A stretch of 64,000 nucleotides of DNA from Lentisphaerae bacterium ADurb.Bin082 (lineage in GTDB: Bacteria > Verrucomicrobiota > Lentisphaeria > Oligosphaerales > Oligosphaeraceae), in the NCBI GenBank assembly GCA_002070945.1, contig MWEG01000034.1, positions 177,090-241,089 of the forward strand. Direction: 5' to 3'. The position numbers and the translations under genes were made by a program. Below are positions 26,601 through 40,602 of the stretch, piece after piece. The notes under the pieces were generated by a model. It saw nothing but the letters and a program-made list of their open reading frames with translations. It was not told where the DNA came from and searched no databases. Numbering within the stretch: position 1 is the stretch's first letter; every line of letters begins with the position of its first letter.

Positions 26601-27742
26601 TGAAAGTCCTCAGCGAGGAATTCCTGGGCAAGAAGCTTTCCTGCGCCATCACCCGCCTGGTGGCGGACGAGCCGGAAGAGCTGATCGCCTCTGACCGCAA
26701 GATAACTAGGAGCATGCTGGCCCGACTGGCGGCCAACTATGATTCCTACATCATGCGAGATTGCGAGGAAAAGACCCGCATTGACGAGATCATCAAGGGC
26801 TATCGCTCAAAGCTGCGTGACAATGACCAGTGCCGGATTGAGGAAATCCAGCTGATAGACCAGAACGAAGGCCAGGAAGCCGGCCAGATCAAGTCGGTCA
26901 AGGTCTACATCGCCAGCAAGCACCGCCTGTCCGTCGGCGACAAGATGGCCGGCCGTCATGGCAACAAGGGCATCGTAGCCAAGATCGTCCCGGTCGCCGA
27001 TATGCCATTCATGGCGGACGGCACGCCGGTCGACATCGTCCTCAACCCCCTGGGGGTGCCGTCGCGGATGAACGTCGGCCAAGTCTTTGAGACCCATGTC
27101 GGCTGGGCGGCCAAGGTTCTTGGCAAGACGATTGCCTCGCCTGTGTTTGACGGCATCAAGGAAGACAAGATCGTCGAGCTGCTGGCAGAGGCTCGGCGTG
27201 TCAAGGTTCAGGAGCAGGGCTGGAAGGTGATGAAAGCCGATCCGAAAGGCGGCTGCGAAACAGAATACGTGGTTGACGACGAGGGGCGCAACCGGGACGA
27301 CTGCTTCATCGGCGTCGACGGCAAGACGCGGCTGTTCGACGGTCGCACCGGCGAAGCGTTCACCCAACGGATCATGGTCGGCCAGATTTACATGCTCAAG
27401 CTCGACCACCTCGTGGCTAACAAAATCCACGCCCGCGCCGTTGGCCCGTACTCCCTTGTCACCCAGCAGCCCCTGGGCGGCAAGGCCCAGCATGGCGGCC
27501 AGCGATTCGGGGAAATGGAGGTCTGGGCACTGGAAGCCTACGGTGCCGCCTATACGCTGCAAGAAATGCTGACAGTCAAGAGCGACGACGTCACCGGGCG
27601 CACCAAAATCTACGAGTCCATCATGCGCGGCGACAACTCCCTGGTCGCCGGGACGCCCGAGTCTTTCAACGTCCTTATGAATGAGATGCGCAGCCTGTGC
27701 CTTGACGTCCGCGTCAATCAAGCCCGCAGCATTCTCGCTTGA
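23648..27742 (+). CDS. rpoB: DNA-directed RNA polymerase subunit beta
   Basis: The 1364-residue protein is full-length RpoB, with the fork loop and rifampicin pocket ([15 protein letters not shown] to [10 protein letters not shown], followed by [17 protein letters not shown]), [13 protein letters not shown], and the C-terminal [20 protein letters not shown] clamp region. Residue 540 (codon 25265-25267) corresponds to E. coli His526 and is Asn; positions 518, 520 and 522 also differ (Thr, Cys, Ala). A change to Asn at 526 lowers rifampicin sensitivity in E. coli. The ATG at 23648 gives the normal start; the open frame reaches further upstream without similarity. rpoC follows. Confidence 0.97.
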   Translation: MTQRENYGRLKDLIDTPDLIEIQTKSYDDFLQHKEAPEKRKHQGMQEAFVETFPDRDGSDGRSGLEFVRYELSEPKTPLVDCLKDGGTYQVGLNVVFRLRSPNNKDVREERIYMGDMPMMTDRGSFVINGAERVIVSQLHRSPGVCFESTRHPSGKILFSYKIIADHGSWLEVHFDINDLMHIYLDRKRRRRKFLICTFLRAFGFDGNLDILDAVYRDYRTESVEKLRRERKEELASLHLTADVFGPADAKGVPALLAAADSPVTPALLKSLAENGVDELMVYRRYVQEVTLSKLPEGIDLSHLFVAEAIMHPNPPEGEPATVLVEALDTLSEKAIEVLKESGVKKVTVVDTSHIGDYFVYCLQKDATRTAEDAQKEIYKRMRPAEPLNAAHAKSLFTRLFEDQRRYDLGLVGRFKMNQRLGINVKSDVRILTKTDVAAATAYLMRLRKGDGQVDDIDHLGRRRVRTVGELLQNQCRIGLARTANFVRERLNSSDINPDDVSISKLVSNKMLASVIRDFFGRNQLSQFMDQTNCLAELTNKRRLSALGPGGLTRERAGFDVRDVHPSHYGRICPIETPEGPNIGLISSLALYGRIDEFGFIKTPYRRVQNRCVTNEVEYLTADQEEDFIIAQANAELNEKSTFSKKYVLSRLHGDSGEFMAEDVQYMDISPKQLISAAAGLIPFLEHDDANRALMGSNMQRQAVPLLKAERPLVGTGLEHEVARDSRAIVLADEDGIVASANAERIIVTPDGKLPERPNTGKVYNLYKFLRSNASTLINQHPIVKRGDKVRKGQTIADGASTDGGELALGRNVTVAFMSWHGYNFEDAIIISERLVSEDVYTSVHVSLEDVIARETKLGPEEITRDIPNVGEEALRNLDTEGVVRIGAEVNPGDILVGKITPKSESDLAPEERLLKAIFGEKAADVKDTSLKVSGGCSGIVMDVRIERRADPNKSRLSKQEVKARIKEAENRYRSAQNSILDEMVKVLSEEFLGKKLSCAITRLVADEPEELIASDRKITRSMLARLAANYDSYIMRDCEEKTRIDEIIKGYRSKLRDNDQCRIEEIQLIDQNEGQEAGQIKSVKVYIASKHRLSVGDKMAGRHGNKGIVAKIVPVADMPFMADGTPVDIVLNPLGVPSRMNVGQVFETHVGWAAKVLGKTIASPVFDGIKEDKIVELLAEARRVKVQEQGWKVMKADPKGGCETEYVVDDEGRNRDDCFIGVDGKTRLFDGRTGEAFTQRIMVGQIYMLKLDHLVANKIHARAVGPYSLVTQQPLGGKAQHGGQRFGEMEVWALEAYGAAYTLQEMLTVKSDDVTGRTKIYESIMRGDNSLVAGTPESFNVLMNEMRSLCLDVRVNQARSILA

Positions 27743-27819
27743 CGAAGAGTGCCGCTGGCCTAGCCAGCGGCGATGGTGGGACAAGCCGGTGGAACGCAAA
27801 CAAATGGAGGGTCACTTCC

Positions 27820-32052
<4,233 letters not shown>

Positions 32053-32086
32053 CCGCAGCCCACTGTTTTCAGCCAGCCGACAAGAC

Positions 32087-32115
32087 GCTCCCGCCCATAG
32101 AGGCGGGAGCTTTTT
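32087..32115 (+). terminator. Rho-independent terminator of rpoBC
   Basis: GCTCCCGCC (32087-32095) pairs with GGCGGGAGC (32102-32110), followed by TTTTT. Confidence 0.85.
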
Positions 32116-32139
32116 CTCGGATATTTGTGGGCGATGGCA

Positions 32140-32168
32140 TTGACAATTTTGGCCAAGAGGGTACATTA
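32140..32168 (+). promoter_or_regulatory. Candidate sigma-70 promoter of the str operon
   Basis: TTGACA (32140-32145) is followed, with a spacer of 16 to 18 bases, by TACATTAT. It lies between the rpoC terminator and rpsL. Confidence 0.5.
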
Positions 32169-32213
32169 TTAGTTCAATTTTTTTTAGTTTACGGTTACTA
32201 TACAGGAAGTACG

Positions 32214-32618
32214 ATGCCGACAATCAATCAATTGGTAAGAAACGGGCGCCAAGACAAGCCTCGGAAAGTGCGCGTCCGCGCCATCGCCGGGTGCCCGCAG
32301 CGTCGCGGGGTCTGCCTCCAGGTCATGACCCGCACCCCGAAAAAGCCGAATTCCGCGATGCGGAAAATCGCCAGGGTTCGTTTGACGAATGGCCAGGAAG
32401 TGACCGCCTACATCGGCGGCGAAGGCCATAACTTGCAGGAACACAGCGTGGTGCTGGTGCGGGGCGGCCGCGTCCGCGACCTCCCCGGCGTCCGCTATCA
32501 CATTGTGCGCGGCGCCTTGGACACTCTCGGCATTGACAAGCGCCGCCAAGGCCGTTCGAAGTATGGCGCCAAGCGGCCAAAGCCCGGCGCCGCAGCCAAG
32601 GGCGCAGGCAAGAAATAA
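32214..32618 (+). CDS. rpsL: Small-subunit ribosomal protein uS12 (native Arg88)
   Basis: uS12 shapes the decoding centre. The 134-residue product aligns without gaps to E. coli S12 over the first 90 residues: VNQLVR-like start, [12 protein letters not shown] with Lys43 kept, [12 protein letters not shown], then [12 protein letters not shown]. Residue 88 (codon 32475-32477) is Arg where E. coli has Lys. The same Lys88Arg change gives streptomycin resistance in mycobacteria and enterobacteria. It is the first gene of the str operon, with a promoter upstream and rpsG downstream. Confidence 0.97.
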   Translation: MPTINQLVRNGRQDKPRKVRVRAIAGCPQRRGVCLQVMTRTPKKPNSAMRKIARVRLTNGQEVTAYIGGEGHNLQEHSVVLVRGGRVRDLPGVRYHIVRGALDTLGIDKRRQGRSKYGAKRPKPGAAAKGAGKK

Positions 32619-32641
32619 CCTTTTCCGGGGAATGACCAATA

Positions 32642-33112
32642 ATGAGAAGACGTAAATCAGACAAGCGTCCGGTCACTCCGGACATCCGCTTCAACAGCGA
32701 GATCATCGCCCGCCTGATCAACACGGTGATGGAACGCGGCAAGAAGACCGTGGCCCAGGGCATCGTCTATGACGCCATGGACATCATCAAGGCGAAGAAG
32801 AAAGACGCCGACCCGCTGGAAGTCTTCCAGCAGGCGTTGGAAAATGTGAAGCCGCGCCTGGAAGTCAAGAGCCGTCGTGTCGGCGGCGCGACCTACCAGG
32901 TTCCTCTCGAAGTTCCGGCTGAGCGGCAGTCGGCCGTCGCCCTGCGCTGGATCGTCGGCTACGCCCGCGCCCGTCGCGGCACGGCTATGGCCCAGGCCCT
33001 GGCCAGCGAACTTCTTGACGCCTTTGACAACACCGGCAACGCCGTCAAGAAGAAGGACGATACCCACAAGATGGCCAACGCCAACAAGGCGTTCGCCCAC
33101 TACCGCTGGTAA
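32642..33112 (+). CDS. rpsG: Small-subunit ribosomal protein uS7
   Basis: uS7 starts assembly of the 30S head and lines the exit site. The 156-residue product has the signature [40 protein letters not shown], and the C-terminal [21 protein letters not shown]. It follows rpsL after 23 bases and precedes the EF-G gene after 92 bases. Confidence 0.97.
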   Translation: MRRRKSDKRPVTPDIRFNSEIIARLINTVMERGKKTVAQGIVYDAMDIIKAKKKDADPLEVFQQALENVKPRLEVKSRRVGGATYQVPLEVPAERQSAVALRWIVGYARARRGTAMAQALASELLDAFDNTGNAVKKKDDTHKMANANKAFAHYRW

Positions 33113-33204
33113 GCCTTTCCGCCGTTTCCTGGCTTTCCTCTTGAGGCCGGCCAGGGAAACACGGCGTTTCCTGCAACCATCCACCATCCAACGCGCGGTG
33201 TCCG

Positions 33205-35232
33205 ATGACGCCTGCTGACGCCATTCGCAATGTCGGCATCATCGCCCATGTCGACGCCGGCAAAACAACGCTGACCGAACGCATTCTCCATAACACCGGA
33301 ACCATCCGCTATATGGGAGATGTGCGGGACGGCAACACGGTGACCGATTCCTTGCCGCAGGAGCGACAGCGAGGAATCAGCATCATCAGTGCCGCTGTCA
33401 CCTGCACCTGGAGCCAGACCCAAATCAACGTCATCGACACCCCGGGCCATATCGACTTCACGGCGGAAGTCGAGCGGACATTGTCCGTGATGGACGGGGC
33501 CATCGCCGTGTTCTGCGCCTTGCGCGGGGTTCAGGCCCAGTCCGAGACCGTCTGGCGCCAAGCCCGCCGACATGCCATCCCGACCATCGCCTTCATCAAT
33601 AAACTCGACCGGCCCGGTGCCGACCATCGCCGGGCTGTGCGCCAACTCAAGGAAAAACTGCTGGTCAACGCCGTCCCCTTGCAATTCCCGCTTGAACGGG
33701 ACGACGGCAGCATCGGCCTGGTTGACCTGCTGACCGGAGATGTACTCAACGCCGACGGACAGCCAGCCGCCCAAAAACTTGATTTCAACGCCAATCCCGA
33801 CGCCTCGGCCGCCCATAGCCACCTGGTTGAATGCCTGGCCGAAAGCGACGATGTCATACTCAACGCCTATTTGGAGAATACGATCCCGTCCCCGGAAACC
33901 TTACGGGCAGCCCTGCGGCGGGCGGTCATCCGCCGCAACCTAGTTCCAGTGCTGTTCGGCAGTGCCTTGCGCAATGTCGGCGTGCCCCAGCTGCTTGACG
34001 CCGTGCGCGACTATCTGCCCTCTCCGGCTGACCGCCACCAGACTCAGGGCAGCGCCGCCGAAGACCTCAATGCAACCGTTTTCAAAGTCGTCGACCAAGG
34101 CGGCCCGGAAGGGCCGATAGCATATTTAAGAATATACACTGGAACGCTGACGCTCGACCGTCAAGTCTGGAATGTCCATCGCCAGGAGAACTTCACCCCA
34201 ACCCAGCTTTATCGCGTTTATGCCGAGATGTTTGAACCGATCAACGGCGCTGGCGCCGGCGATATCGTGGCCGTCAGCGGCGTCGGAACAACACTCAGGA
34301 CAGGAGACACCCTTGCCACCGGCCCTCATCCGGCCATCACCGCAGATATGACCTTCCCTGAACCGGTCGTCAGCATGGTCATCGAACCGGTCGCAGGCAT
34401 TCCCGCAGCCAGCTTCGACGCCGCCTTGCAGAGGTTCTGCCGGGAAGACCCCACCCTGAAAGCCAAGCCCGGGCCGCTGCCAGGACAATGGACCCTCGCC
34501 GGCATGGGCGAACTACACCTTGACGTCGTCCGAGACCGCATCAAAACTGACTTTGGCATGGATACCAGGGCCGGAAACGGCAAAGTCGAATACCGTGACA
34601 CCATCGCCGCACCGGCCGCAGTCACCTATCATTTCACCAAGCAACTGACCAACCAGGAACACATCATCACGGCTGACATCGAACTCGACGTCACGCCTTT
34701 GCATAACGGCGCTGGCCTGGAAATTCTTTTTCCTCCTGACAGCGCCGACTGGCCCGAAGACCAGCGCGAAGCAATCGCCGCCGGAATCCGGGATTTCATC
34801 AACGCGGAAGCAGAAGGCTTCCCGCTGACCGATATGCGTATCCGAATCGTCGCCGCCAAGCATGATGCAGGCGAAGCGGCGGCATTGGCGTTCCTCACCG
34901 CCACCCGCCTGGCCCTGGCCGATGCCATAGCCAAGGCCAGGAGGGTCAAAATGGAACCGGTTATGCGCCTTGAAGTGAGCACGCCCCAAGATCACCTTGG
35001 CTCAGTCATCGCCGACCTCTCGGCTCGGCGAGCGCGGATCACCGAGGTTGACTCGTTGGCCCTTGGTGCGGCTCGAATCACCGCCCTGGTCCCCCTCGCC
35101 GAGCTGCTCGGATACGCAACCGCAATCCGAACGCTCAGCAGCGGCCGGGCTGACTTTGTCGCCGAACCGGCGGTTTATGAGCCAGCCCCACAGGACCACG
35201 TCAAGCAAGCACCAACAACAGACTTAGGTTGA
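33205..35232 (+). CDS. Elongation factor G, mtEFG2/spdEFG2-like
   Basis: The 675-residue GTPase has all EF-G parts: P-loop AHVDAGKTT (residues 14-22), switch I with [25 protein letters not shown], domains II to V and a C-terminal beta-alpha-beta domain. Its switch I region ([20 protein letters not shown]) resembles mitochondrial EFG2 and the spdEFG2 proteins of spirochaetes and planctomycetes more than housekeeping FusA (which has EVHDGAATMDWMEQE). In those lineages EFG1 does translocation and EFG2 ribosome recycling. The place in the str operon would suggest FusA, so a second EF-G gene should exist elsewhere if this one is a recycling factor. The symbol is left open for that reason. Confidence 0.8.
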   Translation: MTPADAIRNVGIIAHVDAGKTTLTERILHNTGTIRYMGDVRDGNTVTDSLPQERQRGISIISAAVTCTWSQTQINVIDTPGHIDFTAEVERTLSVMDGAIAVFCALRGVQAQSETVWRQARRHAIPTIAFINKLDRPGADHRRAVRQLKEKLLVNAVPLQFPLERDDGSIGLVDLLTGDVLNADGQPAAQKLDFNANPDASAAHSHLVECLAESDDVILNAYLENTIPSPETLRAALRRAVIRRNLVPVLFGSALRNVGVPQLLDAVRDYLPSPADRHQTQGSAAEDLNATVFKVVDQGGPEGPIAYLRIYTGTLTLDRQVWNVHRQENFTPTQLYRVYAEMFEPINGAGAGDIVAVSGVGTTLRTGDTLATGPHPAITADMTFPEPVVSMVIEPVAGIPAASFDAALQRFCREDPTLKAKPGPLPGQWTLAGMGELHLDVVRDRIKTDFGMDTRAGNGKVEYRDTIAAPAAVTYHFTKQLTNQEHIITADIELDVTPLHNGAGLEILFPPDSADWPEDQREAIAAGIRDFINAEAEGFPLTDMRIRIVAAKHDAGEAAALAFLTATRLALADAIAKARRVKMEPVMRLEVSTPQDHLGSVIADLSARRARITEVDSLALGAARITALVPLAELLGYATAIRTLSSGRADFVAEPAVYEPAPQDHVKQAPTTDLG

Positions 35233-35239
35233 CCCGAAC

Positions 35240-35551
35240 ATGGCTAACAGTCAGACCATCCGCATCCGGTTGCAGGCCTTCGAACACACGATTCTGGATC
35301 AGTCCACCTCGGAGATCGTCAATACGGTCAAACGAACCGGCGCCAGAATCGCCGGCCCGATCCCCCTGCCGACCCGCATCGAACGCTTCACCGTCAATCG
35401 GTCGCCCCATGTCGACAAAAAGTCCATGGAGCAATTCGAAATCCGCACCCATAAGCGCGTGCTCGACATCATCAATCCCAACACCAACACCGTCGAAGAG
35501 CTGCGTAAGCTCAATCTTCCGGCCGGCGTTGACATCATCATCAAGATCTGA
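35240..35551 (+). CDS. rpsJ: Small-subunit ribosomal protein uS10
   Basis: The 103-residue product has the uS10 core [35 protein letters not shown], and the C-terminal [13 protein letters not shown]. It begins seven bases after the EF-G stop, so the str and S10 operons are joined without tuf between them; tuf lies upstream with tRNA-Trp instead. Confidence 0.96.
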   Translation: MANSQTIRIRLQAFEHTILDQSTSEIVNTVKRTGARIAGPIPLPTRIERFTVNRSPHVDKKSMEQFEIRTHKRVLDIINPNTNTVEELRKLNLPAGVDIIIKI

Positions 35552-35565
35552 CCGGGAGACGACTC

Positions 35566-36201
35566 ATGAAAAAAGGTCTTATTGGCAAAAAATTGGGCAT
35601 GACCCATATTTACACCGAAACGGGCGTGATGGTGCCGGTGACCGCGATTGAAGTCGGTCCCTGCCCGGTCATCGCTCTCAAGACGCAGGCCAAAGACGGC
35701 TATTGCGCTGTCCAGCTGGGCTTTGGCGTACGCAAGGCCAAGAACGTGTCCAAGGCCGTTCTCGGCAATCTCGCCCCTGCTGGCTTGCAAGCCACGCCGC
35801 CTGCCATTATCCGCGAAGTCCGCCTTGACGCTGACCCGGAATACAAAGTCGGCGACAAACTCGGCGCAGACCTGTTCGCTGCCAATGAATTTGTCGACGT
35901 CACCGGCCGCACCAAGGGTCGCGGTTTCGCCGGCGTGGTCCGCCGCTGGAATTTCGGCGGCGGCCGCGGCAGCCACGGCGGCGCCTGGGAGCGCCGTACC
36001 GGCTCTATCGGCATGTGCTCCGCCCCTGGCAAAGTGGAGAAGAGACGCAAAATGCCTGGACAGATGGGCAACGTCAACCGCACCGTCCAGAGCCTGCAAG
36101 TCATGCAAGTCCGCGCGGAACAGAACCTCCTGCTGGTCAAGGGCGCCATTCCCGGCCCAACCGGCGGCCTGGTCATGGTGCGCAGCGCGGTGAAAAAATA
36201 A
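35566..36201 (+). CDS. rplC: Large-subunit ribosomal protein uL3
   Basis: uL3 starts 50S assembly near the peptidyl-transferase centre. The 211-residue product begins MKKGLIGKKLGMTHIYTETG and has the loop WNFGGGRGSHGGAWERRTGS, whose Trp/Gln-rich tip approaches the active site. AGGAGGAG-like GGGAGACGACTC precedes the start. Order rpsJ-rplC-rplD is conserved. Confidence 0.96.
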   Translation: MKKGLIGKKLGMTHIYTETGVMVPVTAIEVGPCPVIALKTQAKDGYCAVQLGFGVRKAKNVSKAVLGNLAPAGLQATPPAIIREVRLDADPEYKVGDKLGADLFAANEFVDVTGRTKGRGFAGVVRRWNFGGGRGSHGGAWERRTGSIGMCSAPGKVEKRRKMPGQMGNVNRTVQSLQVMQVRAEQNLLLVKGAIPGPTGGLVMVRSAVKK

Positions 36202-36222
36202 CCCGGGGGAGCAGAGATAATC

Positions 36223-36852
36223 ATGTCAACGACAATACCCATTAAAACCAGCAGCGGCGCCGATTCCGGCGCCAGCTACGATATTCAGGACGCTTGGCTT
36301 GAGCGCGACCGGGGCGAGCAGGCCGTCAAGGATTCGGTGGTCGCCTTCCGCGCCCGGATGCGCTCCGGCACCGCCGCTACCAAGAACCGCACCCTGGTCG
36401 CTGGCAGCCGCGCCAAGCCGTGGCGCCAGAAAGGCACAGGCCGGGCCCGCGTCGGCACTGCCCAGAGTCCATTGTGGCGCGGCGGCGGCGTCGTGTTCGG
36501 ACCGCAGCCCCGCTCCTACGCCAAGAAAATGAACCACAAGGTCGAAAAACTCGCCCTTAGGCGCGCTTTCACCGCCCGCCTTGATGAAGGCGATGTGATC
36601 TTAGTCGAATCCATCGACATCGCGGAACCGAAAACCAAGCTGATGATAGCGTTTTTGGACGCGGTCGGCGCTGGCCAGAACTGCATGATCGTCGTTGACG
36701 ACTATAGCGAGAACATCGACTTGGCAGCGCGCAACCTGCCTGATGCGATGGTGATCAAGGCCGCCTCCGTCAACACCTACTGGATGCTGCTGTTCAAGAA
36801 AGTCGTCATCACCAAGGCCGCGATGGAAACCCTCGGCCAGCGCTTGGCGTAA
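36223..36852 (+). CDS. rplD: Large-subunit ribosomal protein uL4
   Basis: uL4 binds 23S rRNA and lines the exit tunnel with its long loop. The 209-residue product contains RSGTAATKNRTLVAGSRAKP, WRQKGTGRARVGTAQSPLWR (the tunnel loop) and the C-terminal globular domain, ending in a family-like AMETLGQRLA. It follows rplC after 21 bases. Confidence 0.95.
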   Translation: MSTTIPIKTSSGADSGASYDIQDAWLERDRGEQAVKDSVVAFRARMRSGTAATKNRTLVAGSRAKPWRQKGTGRARVGTAQSPLWRGGGVVFGPQPRSYAKKMNHKVEKLALRRAFTARLDEGDVILVESIDIAEPKTKLMIAFLDAVGAGQNCMIVVDDYSENIDLAARNLPDAMVIKAASVNTYWMLLFKKVVITKAAMETLGQRLA

Positions 36853-36866
36853 GGAGGAAACCAGCT

Positions 36867-37151
36867 ATGTTCAACCCGTACAATATCGTTTACACCGTCC
36901 TGATTACCGAGAAGGCGACGATGCTTGCCGGCAAGCAGAAACGGTATGCCCTGCGCGTCAACCCAGACGCCAACAAGATCGAAATCCGCAAGGCCGTGGA
37001 AGCCATTTTCGAAGGCGTCAAAGTCTCGGGCGTCAATGTGATGAACTACCGCGGCAAGGTGAAGCGGATGCGCAGTTCCCGGGCCGGCAAGCGCGCCGAC
37101 TGGAAAAAGGCGATGGTGACGCTCTCCGAAGGCAGCATCGATCTGCTTTGA
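36867..37151 (+). CDS. rplW: Large-subunit ribosomal protein uL23
   Basis: uL23 lies at the tunnel exit and docks trigger factor and SRP. The 94-residue product has TVLITEKATMLAGKQKRYAL, NKIEIRKAVEAIFEGVKVSG and VNVMNYRGKVKRM. GTAAGGAGGAAACC precedes the start. Order rplD-rplW-rplB is conserved. Confidence 0.95.
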   Translation: MFNPYNIVYTVLITEKATMLAGKQKRYALRVNPDANKIEIRKAVEAIFEGVKVSGVNVMNYRGKVKRMRSSRAGKRADWKKAMVTLSEGSIDLL

Positions 37152-37187
37152 ATTCCCTTTATCAGCTGAGGCATGAGGTAACATATC

Positions 37188-38015
37188 ATGGGCATTAAGA
37201 AATATAAACCAACCTCGCCAGGACGGAGGCAGATGTCCGTCAGCGATTTCAGCGAATTGACTCGCTCGACGCCAGAGAAGTCGCTTACCGAGGGGTTGAA
37301 ATCAACCGGCGGTCGCAACAACATGGGTCGGATTACGACCCGTTTCCGCGGCGGCGGCGCGAAGCGTCGCTATCGCATCATTGATTTTCGTCGTGACAAG
37401 GATGACGTGGCCGCCCAGGTGATGCATATCGAGTACGACCCCAACCGTTCGGCGCGCATCGCTTTGCTGGAATATGCTGACGGCGAGAAGCGCTACATCC
37501 TGGCACCGGTCGGCCTTAAGCAAGGCGATACGGTGCGCAGTGGTTCGGAAGCCGAGTTCAAGGTCGGCCACGCCATGATGCTGAAGGACATCCCAGACGG
37601 GCTGAGCGTCCACTGCATCGAGATGCATCCCGGTCGCGGCGCAGTGCTTGCCCGTGCGGCTGGCCAGCAGGCCACGGTTCGCGCCAAGGAAGGCGACTAT
37701 GTCCAGATCAAGCTTCCAAGCGGTGAAATCCGCCAGCTTCATGCTACTTGCCGTGCCACCATCGGCCAGATCGGCAATTTGGAGCATTCCGGCGTCAACC
37801 TGGGCAAGGCCGGCAAGAAGCGCTACTTGGGCAGGCGTCCGCATGTCCGCGGCGTGGTCATGAATCCGGTTGACCATCCGATGGGCGGCGGCGAAGGCCG
37901 TACCAGCGGCGGCGGCCATCCGCAGTCTCCGTGGGGCCAGCTCGCCAAGGGCCAGCGCACCCGCAAACCCAAAAAAGCGTCTGATCGCTTCATCATCACC
38001 CGGAGGAAGAAATAA
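37188..38015 (+). CDS. rplB: Large-subunit ribosomal protein uL2
   Basis: uL2 is one of the most conserved proteins of the peptidyl-transferase centre. The 275-residue product has [40 protein letters not shown] and the signature [20 protein letters not shown], containing the conserved His of the active-site region. Its stop overlaps the rpsS start (TAATG). Confidence 0.97.
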   Translation: MGIKKYKPTSPGRRQMSVSDFSELTRSTPEKSLTEGLKSTGGRNNMGRITTRFRGGGAKRRYRIIDFRRDKDDVAAQVMHIEYDPNRSARIALLEYADGEKRYILAPVGLKQGDTVRSGSEAEFKVGHAMMLKDIPDGLSVHCIEMHPGRGAVLARAAGQQATVRAKEGDYVQIKLPSGEIRQLHATCRATIGQIGNLEHSGVNLGKAGKKRYLGRRPHVRGVVMNPVDHPMGGGEGRTSGGGHPQSPWGQLAKGQRTRKPKKASDRFIITRRKK

Positions 38016-38287
38016 TGTCATCACGCTCCATTAAAAAGGGACCGTTTGTTGACGGTCACCTCATGAAAAAAGTCGAGGCGATGAACAATCGGCGCGAGAA
38101 GAAGATCGTCAAGACCTGGTCGCGCCGTTCCATGATCATGCCTGACTTTGTCGGTCACACCTTGGCCGTCCATAATGGCAAGGTGTTCGTCAACGTGTTC
38201 ATCACGGAGAACATGGTCGGGCACCGTTTGGGCGAGTTCGCCCCCACGCGCACGTTCCGCGGCCATGGTGCCATCAGCGGCAAGTAA
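38015..38287 (+). CDS. rpsS: Small-subunit ribosomal protein uS19
   Basis: The 90-residue product has [40 protein letters not shown] and the C-terminal [17 protein letters not shown], all typical of uS19. Its start overlaps the rplB stop. In most bacteria rplV, rpsC, rplP, rpmC and rpsQ follow; here the next 430 bases have no gene and the following gene is an oxidoreductase on the other strand. Confidence 0.96.
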   Translation: MSSRSIKKGPFVDGHLMKKVEAMNNRREKKIVKTWSRRSMIMPDFVGHTLAVHNGKVFVNVFITENMVGHRLGEFAPTRTFRGHGAISGK

Positions 38288-38724
38288 CCGAGCAGGTTGA
38301 CCGGCTGGCGGCTGTCCGTAGGGGGCAGCCGCCGTATTGCCGCATGTTCCAACATCCGTTTGGCTCGCCTTCATCGCAAGCCCCACCCACCCCCACCCAT
38401 GCGATGTCGGCGAGCCTTTTTGGCTTCAGAATTTGGCGGGGCAGGGGATGCGAGCGTGGTGAGTCGGCGCTGTTGCCGGCGGATTTAGTCATGAGGCAGT
38501 CTCCTGTTATGTACCTCGCTTGCAGGAGCATGTAGTTCAGCTTTAGCTTGCCGTACGTAGTTCAAGCTTTAGCTTGCCGTATGTTTTGCGCTTTTAGCGT
38601 TTCTGCCGCTGCTCGGCTGGTTTCTCGGCAGAATACACCCTAAAAAATCTGCGTCATCAGCGTCATCTGCGGATAAATCAACAGCTTCTCGCCGCTCGCC
38701 GCTAAAAAAGCCGCTCACCGCTAA
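38288..38724. other. Intergenic region at the broken end of the S10 operon
   Basis: No gene is supported. It holds two units of a 26-bp hairpin repeat (38531-38583), a copy of the ATCTGCGTCATC dispersed repeat (38588-38700) and GC-rich hairpin sequence just after rpsS (GGCGGCTG at 38305 with CAGCCGCC at 38325) that may end transcription. Confidence 0.7.
38531..38583 (+). repeat. 26-bp hairpin repeat, two units
   Basis: Two tandem units of the type GTAGTTCAAGCTTTAGCTTG plus CCGTAC; each contains the hairpin CAAGC TTTA GCTTG. The same unit, with variants, makes a longer array at 50886-51053. Confidence 0.85.
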
Positions 38725-40017
38725 TTATTGGTCAGCCAGATCGTCCGTGACGGTGGCCAGGTCTTCATCCGTGAGTTCGGCAGGCAAGATGCCGCGTTGC
38801 AGGGCGCGGGCAGCGCCGCGGCCAGCGCCTTCGCCGAGCGCCACGGCTGTGCCAGTCACCCGGTAGCTGGAATGGGCCAGGAAATCGCCGCTGATGCAGC
38901 GGCCAGCCATGAGCAGATTGTCGCAGTCGCGGGCGACTAGCGCCTCCCAGGGAATGCCGTAGGGACGCGCTTGAATTTCCATCGGCTTGTCAATGCCGCG
39001 GGTACGGGAGGGGTCGGGGGAGTGTACGTCCAGCCCGAAGTGGCTGCGGCAGACTGTCCGCGTAGTGCTGCGGCCCTTGATGATGTCGTCAACGGTCACT
39101 GTGGCTCTGCCATGAATGCGGCGAGCCTCGCGGATGCCGAGCGCCGAGGCCGTGCCGTGCAAGCGCAGATTAGCCCACAGGCCGCCTCGCCGCCGCAAAA
39201 TTTCAATCTGGCGATGGGCTTCTGCGCGAGCCTCAATCAGGGCTGCGGTCAGGGCGTCCGGGTCGTCAAAACGGCGGTTGTACTGATGAGCGCCGGCGTA
39301 GAAGAACAGTCCATGCCCGAGGTAGCCGAGGCCAGGCAGGCTATAGGATGGCTCCAGGCCGCCTTCGCGCAGAAATTCGCATAGTTTGACTTTGCGGATG
39401 GCGCGGGGCAGTTCAGCTTCCAGGCGTTCCGGGTCAATGCCGCTCACGATGACGCCGAGCGAGGTAGGCTGAGCCAGGCCATGCTCGTTGCCATAGTCGA
39501 AACCGCAGCCGGCCTGGGCTGCCAAGTCGCCGTCGCCCGAACAATCGATGAACAGCTTCGCCTGCCAGGCTTCGCGGCCGGCCTTGGATTCGGTGATGGC
39601 GTGGGTGATAGTGCGGCCGTCGCTGCCCTTGAGAGCAGCCGTGATCATCGTGTTATAGCGCAGGCGGATGCCGGCCGCGACTAAGTCAGTCTCCAAGCGC
39701 AGTTTGAGCAATTCCGGGTCAACGCCCAGCGTCGTCCCGACCAGGGTTCCGCCTGCCTGGTTGAGAATGTAGTCGCGCAGTTCACCCATGATGCTGCCGC
39801 GCGTGTGCTGGTCAATGATCCAGGGCAACAGGCCAGCAGTCCAAATCCCGCCTAAGCAGGCAGCCTGCTCCAGAACCAGAACCGAAGCACCGGCCCGGGC
39901 CGCCCCAAGGGCCGCTGCATAGCCTGCCGGACCGCCGCCAGCAACAATGATGTCATAACTGCCGCGAACCGGCGTGACCCGCGCCGATTCTTGAACCAAA
40001 GTCGCAGATAAAGGCAT
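38725..40017 (-). CDS. FAD-dependent oxidoreductase (FAD_oxidored family)
   Basis: The 430-residue protein starts with a Rossmann FAD-binding motif (DIIVAGGGPAGYAAALGAAR, Gly27, Gly29, Gly32), followed by ASVLVLEQAACLGGIWTAG. Near the C-terminus LLMAGRCISGDFLAHSSYR closes the FAD site. Members of this family are often found beside glycoside hydrolases in Lentisphaerae and Planctomycetes, but their substrates are mostly unknown. The start at 40017 is chosen because CAGGAG lies at the right distance on the minus strand; a longer frame (to 40287) has no similarity. It runs opposite to the GH42-like gene. Confidence 0.8.
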   Translation of the reverse strand: MPLSATLVQESARVTPVRGSYDIIVAGGGPAGYAAALGAARAGASVLVLEQAACLGGIWTAGLLPWIIDQHTRGSIMGELRDYILNQAGGTLVGTTLGVDPELLKLRLETDLVAAGIRLRYNTMITAALKGSDGRTITHAITESKAGREAWQAKLFIDCSGDGDLAAQAGCGFDYGNEHGLAQPTSLGVIVSGIDPERLEAELPRAIRKVKLCEFLREGGLEPSYSLPGLGYLGHGLFFYAGAHQYNRRFDDPDALTAALIEARAEAHRQIEILRRRGGLWANLRLHGTASALGIREARRIHGRATVTVDDIIKGRSTTRTVCRSHFGLDVHSPDPSRTRGIDKPMEIQARPYGIPWEALVARDCDNLLMAGRCISGDFLAHSSYRVTGTAVALGEGAGRGAARALQRGILPAELTDEDLATVTDDLADQ

Positions 40018-40602
40018 GCTCGCCACTCCTGAATAAACAGCTGGATTGACGAAAACAGAAGGAAAAGGAAACGCTTCGCCCGTGGATGAGACCCTCTCTA
40101 CTACAATATAACAAATCTCCGGGAAAAAACTTGCCGTTCGGGTTAAATTGTATAAAGTAAACAATCGGTCACCGATTGGTACTCGGAGTTCCGACAAGCT
40201 ACGGAGCCAGGAAAGGGGCGAGGGGGACCTGAACTGCATACGGCTACCACCGTCCACTATGTCCCTAGAGTGGACTGCCATCAACAACCTATTTTTGGGG
40301 CAATGTGCGAAATTTTGTGATGAATACTTGCATGCCTTTATGTTGTCCTTCTAGCCATAGAGGCGTTTATGTCTCGCCCTTTCCGGGCTCAAAATTATAC
40401 ATCACTTCACCCAGGGCGTAGCTCGCCCTGGCTGGTATGTCGCGCCTCTTGGGGCTTTTGCAGCTCTGCAGCTGCAGACGTCAGTGGACGTTGGCGAGAA
40501 GATACGTGTCTTCCTCCGGTTTTCGGTCGGCGCAGGGCGCATCATGCTTAACATCATATTCCTTTGCGCCGTAGGCGCTTAACCATTAACCTAAGGATCA
40601 CT
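40018..40602. other. Divergent intergenic region with dispersed repeats
   Basis: No gene is supported. It holds an inverted version of the ATCGGTCACCGATTGGT sequence related to 13280, a copy of the 31-bp repeat (40302-40332), a hairpin GGGCG/CGCCC in CACCCAGGGCG (about 40408), and GCGCC/GGCGC from the 153-bp repeat just before the next gene. Confidence 0.7.
40302..40332 (+). repeat. 31-bp dispersed repeat, copy 2
   Basis: It matches 63590-63620 with a few differences, in the same orientation. Confidence 0.8.

Noticed and set aside
27739..27819. rpoC start at the TTG overlapping the rpoB stop
   Set aside because: The added residues are unlike RpoC, and the TTG at 27820 has GGAGGG at ideal spacing.
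38725..40287. A longer start for the FAD oxidoreductase
   Set aside because: The extra 90 residues cover an AT-rich intergenic stretch; a good ribosome-binding site precedes the ATG at 40017.
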